NCBI GenBank assembly: GCA_023014485.1 | Contig: JAJOZX010000088.1 | Coordinates: 2,142,001-2,206,000 of the forward strand | Length of the DNA: 64,000 nucleotides | Source: Bathynomus jamesi | Lineage: Eukaryota; Arthropoda; Malacostraca; Isopoda; Cirolanidae | Direction: 5' to 3' | In this document: positions 53,940 through 64,000 of the stretch, piece by piece | Numbering within the stretch: the first letter of the stretch is position 1 | Layout: each line of letters starts with the position of its first letter | Notes under the pieces: model-generated | What the model was told of the DNA's origin: nothing | Database searches by the model: none | What the model saw: only the letters and a program-made list of their open reading frames with translations | Made by a program: the position numbers and the translations under genes

Positions 53940-54062
53940 TGACTTATTGTTATTATTACATATATATGTACACGTGTTAAGAGTATTTAAATTAAATATA
54001 TTGATTTAAATACATTTCGTAATAAGAGCATCTGGTAACTCTACCCCAATTTTGCTATATGA
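53940..54062 (+). repeat. Direct repeat partner of 52206-52333
   Basis: See 52206-52333. The (TA)n tract 53676-53720 lies upstream. Confidence 0.8.
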
Positions 54063-54712
54063 AAATGAAAATGAAAAGGTTTATTGCCAGACTATAGTCC
54101 ATATGGCAAATATTATTAATACAATGACAGTTCATACACTAAGGGTAGAAATATATACAATTGATTAGAAATAATACTGCACTGTCGAAGTTAAGTGGAG
54201 CTACAGACAGACAGACGTTTTCGTACCAAGAAGTCCATAGCTTAGGCCTTAGAGGATAAATGGCAGGACTCATGGATAGCTTGGATGATCGGGTTGGTTG
54301 ATTTTTTAATTCTTTGCATTAGAATGTGTTGAGCACGTCTTGTTACCTCCGGGAAGCTCGGGACATTGCGGGTAGCAAACATTTGCGAAGCTGAGCATCT
54401 CGGGGGTAATTTATGTAAGAGTCTAAAAGAACTGTTGTACAGCAAATTTAGGGTACTGCCAGAACCTTTTTTATAATTCACACAGAGCTGCAGACCGTAT
54501 ATATTACTGCAGAAAGTACGAAAGAGTGTGTCTTTAGCTTCACTTGTACAGAAACGAAAGCTCCTTATGGTCATATTCGCTTTAGCATACAGGCTTCGAG
54601 ACTGTTTTCTTATATCCGAGTCATCACTCAAGGAGCTGGTAATAGTTTGACCCAATTACTTAAACTCTTGTACTTCCTCAATTACTTCACCATTCATTTT
54701 AAACCTTATGTG
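54060..54712 (-). pseudogene. LINE reverse transcriptase C-terminal fragment (left arm)
   Basis: The frame 54242-54655 reads TSSLSDDSDIRKQSRSLYAK and later LLHKLPPRCSASQMFATRNV, a C-terminal thumb region of a LINE reverse transcriptase. The upstream MNGEVIEEVQEFK is in the same frame, separated by one TAA stop. The 3' end has (ATTTTC)n-type repeats at 54060-54080. The family is not LINE-1 or LINE-2. Confidence 0.75.
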
Positions 54713-55013
54713 AAAAATGCTCTGTATCAATTGGTCCACAATTAACCCACCCCTTATATCCACAGTCTAACTATAGAGTAGATTAAGTCTAGCCTTGTAG
54801 GGGTCAGCCTAGAGATTCCGGAAATGGTCCAGAGCGGGCAGATAAATTGAGGTCCACAGTAGGATTCCTCACCAAATTAGGTTAGGGCAATCTACCTTCA
54901 CCTTTGTTACGCTATGAGTTGATGCTAGGTCTTAGGCCACAATGTAGGCCTAATTTGTCTGACCCAGCTTAATTTACTGCGTTTACTTCTAACTGGGTTA
55001 AAAACACAATTAG

Positions 55014-55334
55014 TCACTTACTACTAGTTATTAGAGACCCTTTTCCCCTTTTGTTTAATTGTTGAGAGCGTACTTGCTGGTGGGGATCTTTTTTCCGTTG
55101 TTTGTTCTTCCCCCTTCCCTCGTTCCGTCTTGTAACCCCGTTCCTCGTTTTCGTTCCCCCTTGTCCACCTTTTCGCTGGGCTTTTTCCACCAGCGACCTC
55201 TTGGTTTTTTGGTTGGTTGATCGGTAATGTATATCTATTACCGAGCACGCTCTTGTCACACAGTATATAAATACTAGTGTGGAGAATAACTCTGGTGAGC
55301 AACCAATTGGTTTCATCCACCCAGTTATTGACAT
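55014..55334 (-). other. Conserved-in-both-arms small frame and possible promoter region
   Basis: A 106-codon frame, basic and low in complexity, without resemblance to any family; its partner in the right arm (60521-60799) has a frame shift. The opposite strand holds GTATATAAATAC at 55262, a TATA-box-like sequence, next to a TAATGTATATCTATTA palindrome. This could be an LTR or promoter region; unproven. Confidence 0.3.
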
Positions 55335-55441
55335 AAAAGGAATTTAATAATTGTTCGATTAACTACCTACCTACTCAGTGAACCATTTTCGTTACATCCC
55401 AACTACCCACACATCAGTTTTCCATACACTGGGGGCCCGGG

Positions 55442-56070
55442 CAGTGGCGGTCCTAGCTTACATGACGCCCTGGGCGAACCTCACCTTCAGCGCCCCCCCC
55501 CCCTGTTCGCTAACACACACACATTCGAATCCCCCCAAAATAAAGGACAGACATAACTCTTTCACAAAATAACTTTTTATTGGACTAATTGTTGGAACTT
55601 CAGAACCAAAACAAAGACTCAAATTTCTGAATTTTACAAATCCTTCATCACGTAAATAGAATAACTCACTTAAGAGAATGTAATTATGATACTATGAACA
55701 GGAAAAATACAAATTAAATTGCACAACTGCCATAAATAAACTAGAGAATCAAATTTCTAAATTGTACAAATGCTCTATCACATAAATAGAATAAGACACT
55801 TAAGAGAGGGTAATTATTATGCTACACTTTGAACAAGAAACAAAATAAATTGCACCACAGCACAACTGCCATCTAAAGCCTGACTCTTCTTACCTTCCTT
55901 GATGCAAAGTCATTGATCTTTTATTATTTATTTTATTTTATTTTTTATTTTTTTTTATTTCTTTATTTATTTATTCTTATTTTTATTTTTTTTGCAGGCG
56001 CTCATGCCGCCCCTCCACAAATGCCGCCCTGTGCGGCTGCCCATATTGCCCATATGAGGAACCGCCACTG
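55442..56070. mobile_element. hAT-type MITE, 629 bp
   Basis: Ends CAGTGGCGGTCCTAG and ..AGGAACCGCCACTG. Perfect 8-bp duplication GGCCCGGG at 55434-55441 and 56071-56078. The interior is AT-rich with a C run (55492-55502), without a gene. Confidence 0.93.
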
Positions 56071-56368
56071 GGCCCGGGAGATAAAAATTTTGGTGTCAAT
56101 GTCGCCAATTTTTATGTCTGAGTATAGACTAGCTAACTATTTGACTGTAAATGCCTGTTAATCTGATTAACAGTGACTATCCTCACCATCTCATGGAGAA
56201 GATGTAGCATTTAATTAGAAGAGAAAATATACATCCATAAGATGAAACTGTCTATGGTCTTTACCATAAGAAAAGGAAAAGTGAAAGTTAGAAGATAAAT
56301 TACAATTCCCCAGCATCTATTTTTTGTTGTAAAACTAGTCGCGCCTTTAATGCTGTTTGTCGCTGAGG

Positions 56369-57500
56369 TCATGTGTCTGTCAATGTTGTAGTAGGATGCG
56401 TTACCACTCCTACTGTCAAAGGAATAGTTACTGGAAGTTCAGTGTCTCCAGTTGTTACTGGCGGTGGAGAAGGTTCTCCAAAGTCCATTGTTTTGGGTCC
56501 AGGCTCTAAGGGGTACAAAAGAGAAATGTCTCTTGTTGTGTCACCCGTTGAAGTCCTTAATTTGACCACTCTTGTTACCCCGTCTGCCCCTGGTCTGAGT
56601 TCTAAAACTCTAGCCAGAGGCCAGTATTGTCTTGGAGTACTGTCGTGTATGAGAACAAGGTCCCCTACCTTAATTGTGTCAGACCAATCCTTCTTAGTCA
56701 TTTGTTATGTCTCTCCCTTAGACCCATCAAGTACTCATTTTCCGCTGTTTAATGAAATGAGCTTTAACTCTAGTTAAATGTTGTAACTTAGTCTGGAGCT
56801 CATCATGTCGTTGAGTCCAGTTTGGGTCTTCTGAAGAGTCTATATAGTAGTACGGCAGGAGACTAACTTGTTCTCCCCGAGTCAAATGATTTGGAGTTAA
56901 TGGTCCGGGTCATTAATGTTGTCACTTACATAAGTGAGTGGTCTATTGTTAATGATGTTCTCAATCTCAGCCAGGAGAGTGACAACTCAAACAAGTGTAT
57001 CTGTTTTTACCATTTGCTTTCTTCAAGCATTCTTTACTGCTTGTATATTCCTCTCCCAGATAGAACCATACCAAGGAGAGGCAACCGGAATATACTTCCA
57101 CTTTATGTTTGAATTTTGTATATATAATTGTGTGAATTCATGCTTAACAAATCGTGGATGACTTGTTCACCAGCCTTGAAATATGTAGCATTGTCAGTCC
57201 ATACTGTCTTGGGTACTGAATATCGTGCACAGAATCTCTTAAAGACAGCAACAAAAGACTCTGCTGTAAGGTCCTCCACAACATCCAGATAAACAGCTCG
57301 TGAGGCAGCACATGTAAACAGTACAATGTACATTTTTTGTTCAGTGTCAACCAACCCCACAGTCAATGCTCCTGTATAGTCAATGCCTACAGTCTCAAAG
57401 GGTCTGTTGAGAGTAACTCTCTCCTCTGGCAAAGCAGGAGGATTTGGTATCCTATAGGGCCTAGCATGAATACGCCTACATGTGATACACTCACTCAGGA
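56369..57500 (-). pseudogene. BEL/Pao integrase core and C-terminal domain
   Basis: 57103-57432 has ETVGIDYTGALTV with the first D and TVWTDNATYF with the second. The third residue E is in AEIENIINNRPLTYVS near 56920, in a different frame. 56369-56701 is the C-terminal chromo-like domain with IKVGDLVLIHD and WPLARVLELRPGADG. Frameshifts and stops separate all parts. Confidence 0.83.
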
Positions 57501-57892
57501 CTGTTTTAACAGTGATCCTTCCCTTGGGTATCCAATAAGTTTTTCTTAATGTAGTTAGTGTCTGTGGTACCCCATATGATGTACATCATTGTGTGTGTTT
57601 GCCTGATGATTAATGTTGTCAAATAGCTAAATCTAGGTAAAAGGATTGGTTGTTTGCTTTTGTAAGACAGTTTTGATTTGTCTAATCTCCCTTTACACTT
57701 AGATGGCATTCCTCATCTCTGAACAAATTTAGATCCACAACTACTGATGGTACAGGTTCTTTTGTTTGTTTCCCATTAGTCAAGAATTCTGACTCTTTAT
57801 TGTACTCCTTTTGTCGTGCATGCGCTATCCAGTACTGGTTACAACTTCTGTATAATTATGATTGTTTTTATTTAGCTGATTGTTTATTGTAG

Positions 57893-59263
57893 TTAACAGT
57901 TGTGAGCAAACCTCAAACAGTAAGCTGTGACCCTGACAAGTTTGCTGAAATCAGAATAATGTTCATAATTAGTGATTGGTTCAACCTTTTCATTTGAAAA
58001 GATTAAATTTAATGTCAAGTTAACTTGTTCCACAGGCCATTGGTATGTATTACAGAGCCACTTAGGTCCCATGAACCAAGTTTTGTTTGACTTCAACAAC
58101 TTGTAGGATAAACCTCTGGTCAGAAAGTCTGCTGGATTTTGTTTAGTTGGAACATAGTGAAAGTTTACTTGTAGTCTTTCATTAGCTTCAGCTATTTCTT
58201 TTAGCCTATTTCTTGCAAAGATATTCTTACTATTAATGCTAGCATTCCGTATCCAGGCAAGACAAATCTGACTGTCAAGCCAGATGTGGATATCAGTTAT
58301 GTTCACAACATGGTAAGCATCCTTAAGCAATGAATTGGTTTTAATGGCTAACGCAGCAGCCAATAGTTCCAGTTGAGGTATGGTTCGGGTAGGTTTGAGG
58401 GGTGCAACTTTCCCTTTTGCATAAATTAGATGATTTTCTGTAGGACTTACAAGGTATGCACAGTACCCATAAGCATGTGTGCTTGCATCAGCAAACACAT
58501 GAAGTCTCTGTGGCTTATCCCTAAACCCACAGCACCTTTGAATTTTAATGTTCTGCACTTTTGTTAAATCAGCAGCTAACTTCTTCCAAAATTTTTGCTA
58601 TCCATTTGTTATTGGATCATCCCACCCAACATTTGTCATCCAAACTTCTTGGAGGAGAATCTTTGATTTTATTGTTGAAGGCAGGAATAGACCCATGGGG
58701 TCAAAATTTTTTGAAGCCTCTGATAATATTTGTCTTTTAATATTTACTTCCTCATCAAGTTTAAAACCTTTAGTACAGATTGAATCATGACTGATAGAAG
58801 ATGCGTCCAAATAACAGTTCATACCTAAAGTTTTAACTCTGTCTGATGGATCAGTAAGACCATTATTATCCTTTAAAATCTTTTTGTTTAATTCCTCATC
58901 ATTTGAAATCCACGCACTAAGTTCAAAGTTACCTTGTTGCATAATGTTTTGAGAGTGTTCATAGACCTCAGATAATTCAGATTTTGTTGTTGTTGAGCCT
59001 ATTAGATTGTCTACGTAAAAATGTTCCTTGAGGAAATTCATTGTTAAAGAGTTATTAAACTGGTTCAAATGATGTCTAATTGTCATTGCTAATAGGCTAG
59101 GTGAGCAATTGGCTCCAAACAACACAACATTAAATCTATAGGTTATGAGCCCTTTATTCAAATCAAATGGATCCCTGAACCATAAGAACCTAAGTTGGTT
59201 CTTGTCATATTCATTTTTAGATTTATTCTCAAAATTGCCTTGAAATGGCACTTTGTACGGCAT
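57893..59263 (-). pseudogene. BEL/Pao reverse transcriptase (partial) and RNase H
   Basis: The two open stretches 58598-59263 and 57893-58558 are in the same frame, separated by one TAG at 58598. The reverse transcriptase shows LFGANCSPSLL and, at the catalytic place, FYVDN instead of YVDD, so one metal-binding aspartate is lost. RNase H shows [19 protein letters not shown] and [10 protein letters not shown] with its acidic residues intact. Confidence 0.87.
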
Positions 59264-59267
59264 ATTT

Positions 59268-60118
59268 ATCTAACCTGAGGAGCCAAGTGAACACCTCTCC
59301 TCCTTTCTCTCCTTTCTCTTGGGGGATAACGCCACCTCCAAGTTTCCTTGTTGCACCTACAGCATCCCCCACCCCCCCTTTGCTTGGCAATAGTTTTGTG
59401 GTGAGACGACCAAAACTGTCTAAACAAAAGCCCAAAGACCTAAGGAACATGAAGGGAGTTGCTGTGGACATCTTCAAAAGATGATTAGACGCCTGGCTCA
59501 GAACAATCCCCGATGAACGGGACGTACATGGCTATGTGAGGTGGAGAGTACAAGAAAGCACTCGCCCCTCGACCAAGACAGGCCTAGAGGGGACACCAGC
59601 CTGACCTTCGTGTGAAGAGAGAACTACGCACGGAACCGCAACGTTGCGTATACACACACATTTTATTCGTGCATTTATCCGTGATTCACTGTCGTCAATT
59701 GAATTAACATAACCTACTAATTGTTACCACTGTACACTTAACCGTGATCGTGACATGGTGCTAGCCGTGATTTGAGGGTGTTTACATTTGGGGGTCTCCT
59801 CCCGCCATCCCACACAATGCGTCTCAGTCAATGTCTCTCAGCGCAGCCAAAGACAATATTACGGACGATACAAAGATCAGCAGAAAAATCAACGAGTGGT
59901 ACAAAACTTCAAAATAAATCCAATTACCTTCCAAACAACACAGGACAATAGGAAAGTCAGAATGTGTAGTGTCCCCAAACTAAAGGCCTGACAAGAGACC
60001 TCCTCAACACTGAAGGAAATTAGCCTGGTTGTCAGTGGGCCAAGACATTTTAACCAGCTTCACCTTCATGTGAAGAGAGACCGACGCAGAGGGGGGGGGG
60101 CACTACCATCGAGTATAG
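59268..60118 (+). pseudogene. LINE-1-type 3' fragments, two partial copies
   Basis: 59385-59640 reads NSFVVRRPKLSKQKPKDLRN, then GVAVDIFKR, a stop, LDAWLRTIPDERDVHGYVRW, matching the LINE-1 C-terminus. 59845-60110 joins an ISRKI-type scrap to a MCSVPKLKA block and tail, so an internal stretch is missing. Both are on the plus strand. Confidence 0.75.
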
Positions 60119-60239
60119 CAATTTAACTTGAAGTAGTAGCATTATTAAATATTTAAATTAAATAGATGATTCTTTCGCAATAAAAATTAGGTGGTAACCT
60201 ACATCTTAACACATAGCTATCATATCTACAGCTAATTAC

Positions 60240-60420
60240 GCAAAAGTACATTTCTCTTTCATATTGAGTTGCCAGATAGCAATATTTATTAAATTAAACC
60301 ATATATTAATCATCCATTTAAATAGTGTGGTACACTATTTAAATGGATGATTAATATATGGTTTAATTTAATAAATATTGCTATCTGGCAACTCAATATG
60401 AAAGAGAAATGTACTTTTGC
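60240..60420. repeat. Near-perfect 181-bp palindrome
   Basis: 89-bp arms around a central GTGGTAC; the ends are GCAAAAGTAC and GTACTTTTGC. It lies directly next to the right arm of the large inverted duplication. Confidence 0.95.
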
Positions 60421-62612
60421 CCCCAGTATATGGAAAACTGATGTGTGGGTAGTTGGGATGTAACGAAAATGGTTCACTGAGTAGGTAGGTAGTTAATCGA
60501 ACAATTATTAAATTCCTTTTATGTCAATAACTGGGTGGATGAAACCAATTGGTTGCTCACCAGAGTTATTCTCCACACTAGTATTTATATACTGTGTGAC
60601 AAGAGCGTGCTCGGTAATAGATATACATTACCGATCAACCAACCAAAAAACCAAGAGGTCGCTGGTGGAAAAAGCCCAGCGAAAAGGTGGACAAGGGGGA
60701 ACGAAAACGAGGAACGGGGTTACAAGACGGAACGAGGGAAGGGGGAAGAACAAACAACGGAAAAAGATCCCCACCAGCAAGTACGCTCTCAACAATTAAA
60801 CAAAAGGGGAAAAGGGTCTCTAATAACTAGTAGTAAGTGACTAATTGTGTTTTTAACCCAGTTAGAAGTAAACGCAGTAAATTAAGCTGGGTCAGACAAA
60901 TTAGGCCTACATTGTGGCCTAAGACCTAGCATCAACTCATAGCGTAACAAAGGTGAAGGTAGATTGCCCTAACCTAATTTGGTGAGGAATCCTACTGTGG
61001 ACCTCAATTTATCTGCCCGCTCTGGACCATTTCCGGAATCTCTAGGCTGACCCCTACAAGGCTAGACTTAATCTACTCTATAGTTAGACTGTGGATATAA
61101 GGGGTGGGTTAATTGTGGACCAATTGATACAGAGCATTTTTCACATAAGGTTTAAAATGAATGGTGAAGTAATTGAGGAAGTACAAGAGTTTAAGTAATT
61201 GGGTCAAACTATTACCAGCTCCTTAAGTGATGACTCGGATATAAGAAAACAGTCTCGAAGCCTGTATGCTAAAGCGAATATGACCATAAGGAGCTTTCGT
61301 TTCTGTACAAGTGAAGCTAAAGACACACTCTTTCGTACTTTCTGCAGTAATATATACGGTCTGCAGCTCTGTGTGAATTATAAAAAAGGTTCTGGCAGTA
61401 CCCTAAATTTGCTGTACAACAGTTCTTTTAGACTCTTACATAAATTACCCCCGAGATGCTCAGCTTCGCAAATGTTTGCTACCCGCAATGTCCCGAGCTT
61501 CCCGGAGGTAACAAGACGTGCTCAACACATTCTAATGCAAAGAATTAAAAAATCAACCAACCCGATCATCCAAGCTATCCATGAGTCCTGCCATTTATCC
61601 TCTAAGGCCTAAGCTATGGACTTCTTGGTACGAAAACGTCTGTCTGTCTGTAGCTCCACTTAACTTCGACAGTGCAGTATTATTTCTAATCAATTGTATA
61701 TATTTCTACCCTTAGTGTATGAACTGTCATTGTATTAATAATATTTGCATATGGACTATAGTCTGGCAATAAACCTTTTCATTTTCATTTTCATATAGCA
61801 AAATTGGGGTACAGTTACCAGATGCTCTTATTACGAAATGTATTTAAATCAATATATTTAATTTAAATACTCTTAACACGTGTACATATATATGTAATAA
61901 TAACAATAAGTCAATATTTAAATTTAACACATTGTGGTTTGTCAAGACCATAGTTCTGGTACGTTCTACGGTCACAATGACTGAAAGGACAGTGAAGCAT
62001 GCTGATAATGACATGAAATCATCATAAGATCTAATACTTTTTGTCTAAGTATATGCAATTTGCAAACTCCTCTAAAGTGTATAATTATAATCAGTCGTGT
62101 GATGGAATAAATCTTCAAACTACTTTTGCCGTTATATATATATATATATATATATATAAAATCTTGTTTCATGATTATGCAAAGAAACTAGGCTGTGGCG
62201 GGGTTATCTAGCTATGTTGCTCGACATAATACTTAAATACTATTTAAATTCGGTTGTGATGTCCGTTACAATAAGGAAAACAATAAGAGAGAACTTTATA
62301 AATTTTAGACAATGAGGAAACCTGTAAACTGTGGAGAGACTTGCTTGGTACTATATACGATGCAGGCAGGAAGGAGGGGCCAATCGCGAATCTCCGAAAC
62401 TATTGAAATTACACCTTTTTTGAAAAGACTGTGTAGTGTGTAAGATGCATGCGTGTGTAGTAAGGGATATAGTGAGAAGCGCGTGTTTGAGAGTATGCTG
62501 GACTGTTTACAGGGTAGACGTGGCATGTAAAAGGCCAGATGAAGAGGACAGTGATGGGAGAAACAGGGTTCAGACACTTCCTGCCTTCTGCTGGAATGCC
62601 ACATACAAACTC

Positions 62613-62662
<50 letters not shown>

Positions 62663-63364
62663 ATATATATTTATTTATTTATTTATTTAAATTCGACTCT
62701 TGTAAATATGCATAGCGGGTTATTATGAGTCAGAAGTTCTAATGAGATCGATGTACAGTTCCCTCGAATGATCTGTTAAATAATTTAAAATTAAATGTTA
62801 GGGCTCACGTCATTGCGGAAACTAAGATCGCATGATGATACTTTTACGTTTTTAATACAGGTGAAAAGGCGTATGTTGCATACTATACGTACATATATTA
62901 GGATTGAAAGTATTTTTGTGGCCATTTGTACAGAAAATAATGCTTTTTATACGAGATCTGATATCATAAAGCATTAATTATAACATTTTAAACGTTGGGT
63001 AACGGTAGGCTTCAGTCTGTAAAGACATGATTGGTACAGCTAATGACAAAAACAATAAGCATGAACATTCTGTGTGATTGATGTAAACAGTGGCCTGACT
63101 GGTGTGAAAACAAATACGTTTATTATGAGAATTATGAGGAATTGTGAACAGCCGTTAAATTAGAGAAATGATAATTAAAGTAATGTGAATAGTCCTAACT
63201 ATAACTACAAGTAGAAAGGTTCTTAATGAAAAATCTCTCAACTTTCAATACCTATTTCCCGCTGCATCTATTTAAAAATGACAACCCACATAAATTTGAC
63301 ATCCCGTTTTCTTTAATTGCATCTAATAAGAAATTTTTTTTACCCGAACCTACTTATTTGGATG

Positions 63365-63403
<39 letters not shown>

Positions 63404-64000
63404 AATAATAATAATAACAAGATTAGTTGCAGCTAATAGTCTTTAGAAGAAAGTTAAACTTAACAAATAACCTGCAAACAATTACTGAGAGAAATATATA
63501 GCAAGATTGGGTGTATAGTTGCCAGATGCTTTTATTACGAAGGGAATTGAAATCAATATATTTAATTTAAATACTCTTAACACGTGTACATATATATATA
63601 TATGTAATAATAACAATAAATCAATATTAGTAATAATATTTAAGTGGATGTTTAGCGGAGGATAACAGAATTGATGCTTCAGATTCAAAGCTGTGTTACG
63701 CAGCTTGATGTTCTTTTTAGCATATGCAATTTTATAACGAAATTTGCTGTATAGTAAAATTATTAATTCACATACCAGAAGATAGCATGTGAAAGTGAAT
63801 GTAATGGTATATATCAGCGTAAATAACAGAAAACTACATATTTAAAAATAAATAAACAAATATGAGTGTACTATATGTATATATTGTATTTGAAGGTCAT
63901 CTCGTTTGAAAATAAGCCAGTTTCCCTTAAAAAAGAGAGAAATTAATTTATTTAAATTAAAATGATAAATATTCATTTTATTTTTCATAATGCAGATCTT
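60421..64000. repeat. Right arm of large inverted duplication (runs off window)
   Basis: Reverse complement of 51833-55434. Position 60421 pairs with 55434 and 64000 with 51833. (TA)n tracts at 62133-62158, 62615-62670 and 63367-63400 differ in length from their partners. Confidence 0.93.
61142..61800 (+). pseudogene. LINE reverse transcriptase C-terminal fragment (right arm)
   Basis: Inverted twin of 54060-54712 with the same stop codon before LGQTITSS and the same protein over 137 codons (61199-61612). Confidence 0.75.

Larger units (their letters stand above)
51833..55434. repeat. Left arm of large inverted duplication
   Basis: Reverse complement of 60421-64000, nearly identical apart from microsatellite lengths and rare substitutions. 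It may extend further left, since the partner arm is cut off by the window end. It contains a LINE relic, several (TA)n tracts and a 120-bp direct duplication (52206-52333 and 53940-54062). Confidence 0.93.
56340..59263 (-). mobile_element. BEL/Pao LTR-retrotransposon relic, pol region
   Basis: Minus-strand order: partial reverse transcriptase, RNase H, integrase zinc/core, and integrase C-terminal domain. Gag, protease and the start of reverse transcriptase are missing; LINE-1 scraps replace them at 59265 and beyond. LTRs are not identified with confidence. The element lies in the spacer of the large inverted duplication. Confidence 0.87.

Noticed and set aside
55014..60840. Inverted arm ends as the paired LTRs of the BEL/Pao element
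   Set aside because: LTRs must be in the same orientation; these are inverted, and the matching sequence runs for kilobases through other repeats.

Overview
The window is repeat-dense eukaryotic DNA with no host protein-coding gene that I can recognise. Many features point to an arthropod: a short (CCTAA)n = (TTAGG)n tract, very many (TA)n arrays, CR1/jockey-type LINEs, Penelope-like elements (PLEs), mariner/Tc1 relics, hAT elements, Helitrons and a BEL/Pao relic. A crustacean or other arthropod with a large repeat-rich genome is my best guess; the species cannot be read from the sequence. Almost every open frame belongs to a transposable element, and most carry stops, frameshifts or deletions.

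Layout. 62-8958 (minus) is one LINE (LINE-1 here) whose ORF1 carries CCCH zinc fingers. It is split by a 3.4-kb DNA transposon with long terminal inverted repeats (1032-4411), placed just before the catalytic FADD box, and by a Helitron (6306-8150) that sits exactly between an A and a T inside the endonuclease. 8959-12115 is a run of elements packed between (TA)n tracts: an inverted pair of tRNA-derived SINE sequences, a foldback element and two mariner relics. 12118-17222 holds minisatellites, two LINE relics, a hAT MITE and two PLE foldbacks with hammerhead-like motifs. 17500-26300 contains two decayed copies of one cysteine-rich transposon-like gene around a cluster of Helitrons, two of which are joined head to tail; one carries a nested PLE. 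26672-28974 is a second DNA transposon with 9-bp target duplications, related to the first.

29101-35060 (minus) is a long CR1-like LINE (LINE-2) with an SGNH-esterase ORF1 and a nested hAT relic. It is followed by LINE, RTE and PLE scraps, another Helitron (40820-41236), a large nested foldback (42757-44290), a deleted Tc1/mariner copy, a second LINE-1 copy (45400-47462), a Tc1-like pseudogene and a third relative of the 9-bp-duplication transposase (48861-49440).

51833-64000 is a large inverted duplication. Arms of about 3.6 kb, nearly identical, flank a 5-kb spacer holding a hAT MITE, a decayed BEL/Pao pol region, LINE-1 3' scraps and a near-perfect 181-bp palindrome at the right boundary. 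The arm runs off the window end.

For discovery the strongest points are: (1) a transposase superfamily represented by three different members, two of them with 9-bp target duplications; (2) Helitrons of one family whose internal (TA)n tract is empty in one copy and filled by a different element in two others; (3) a shared palindromic core in four foldback repeats with different arms; (4) hammerhead-like cores in inverted PLE pairs. All homology statements come from reading motifs, not from database searches.
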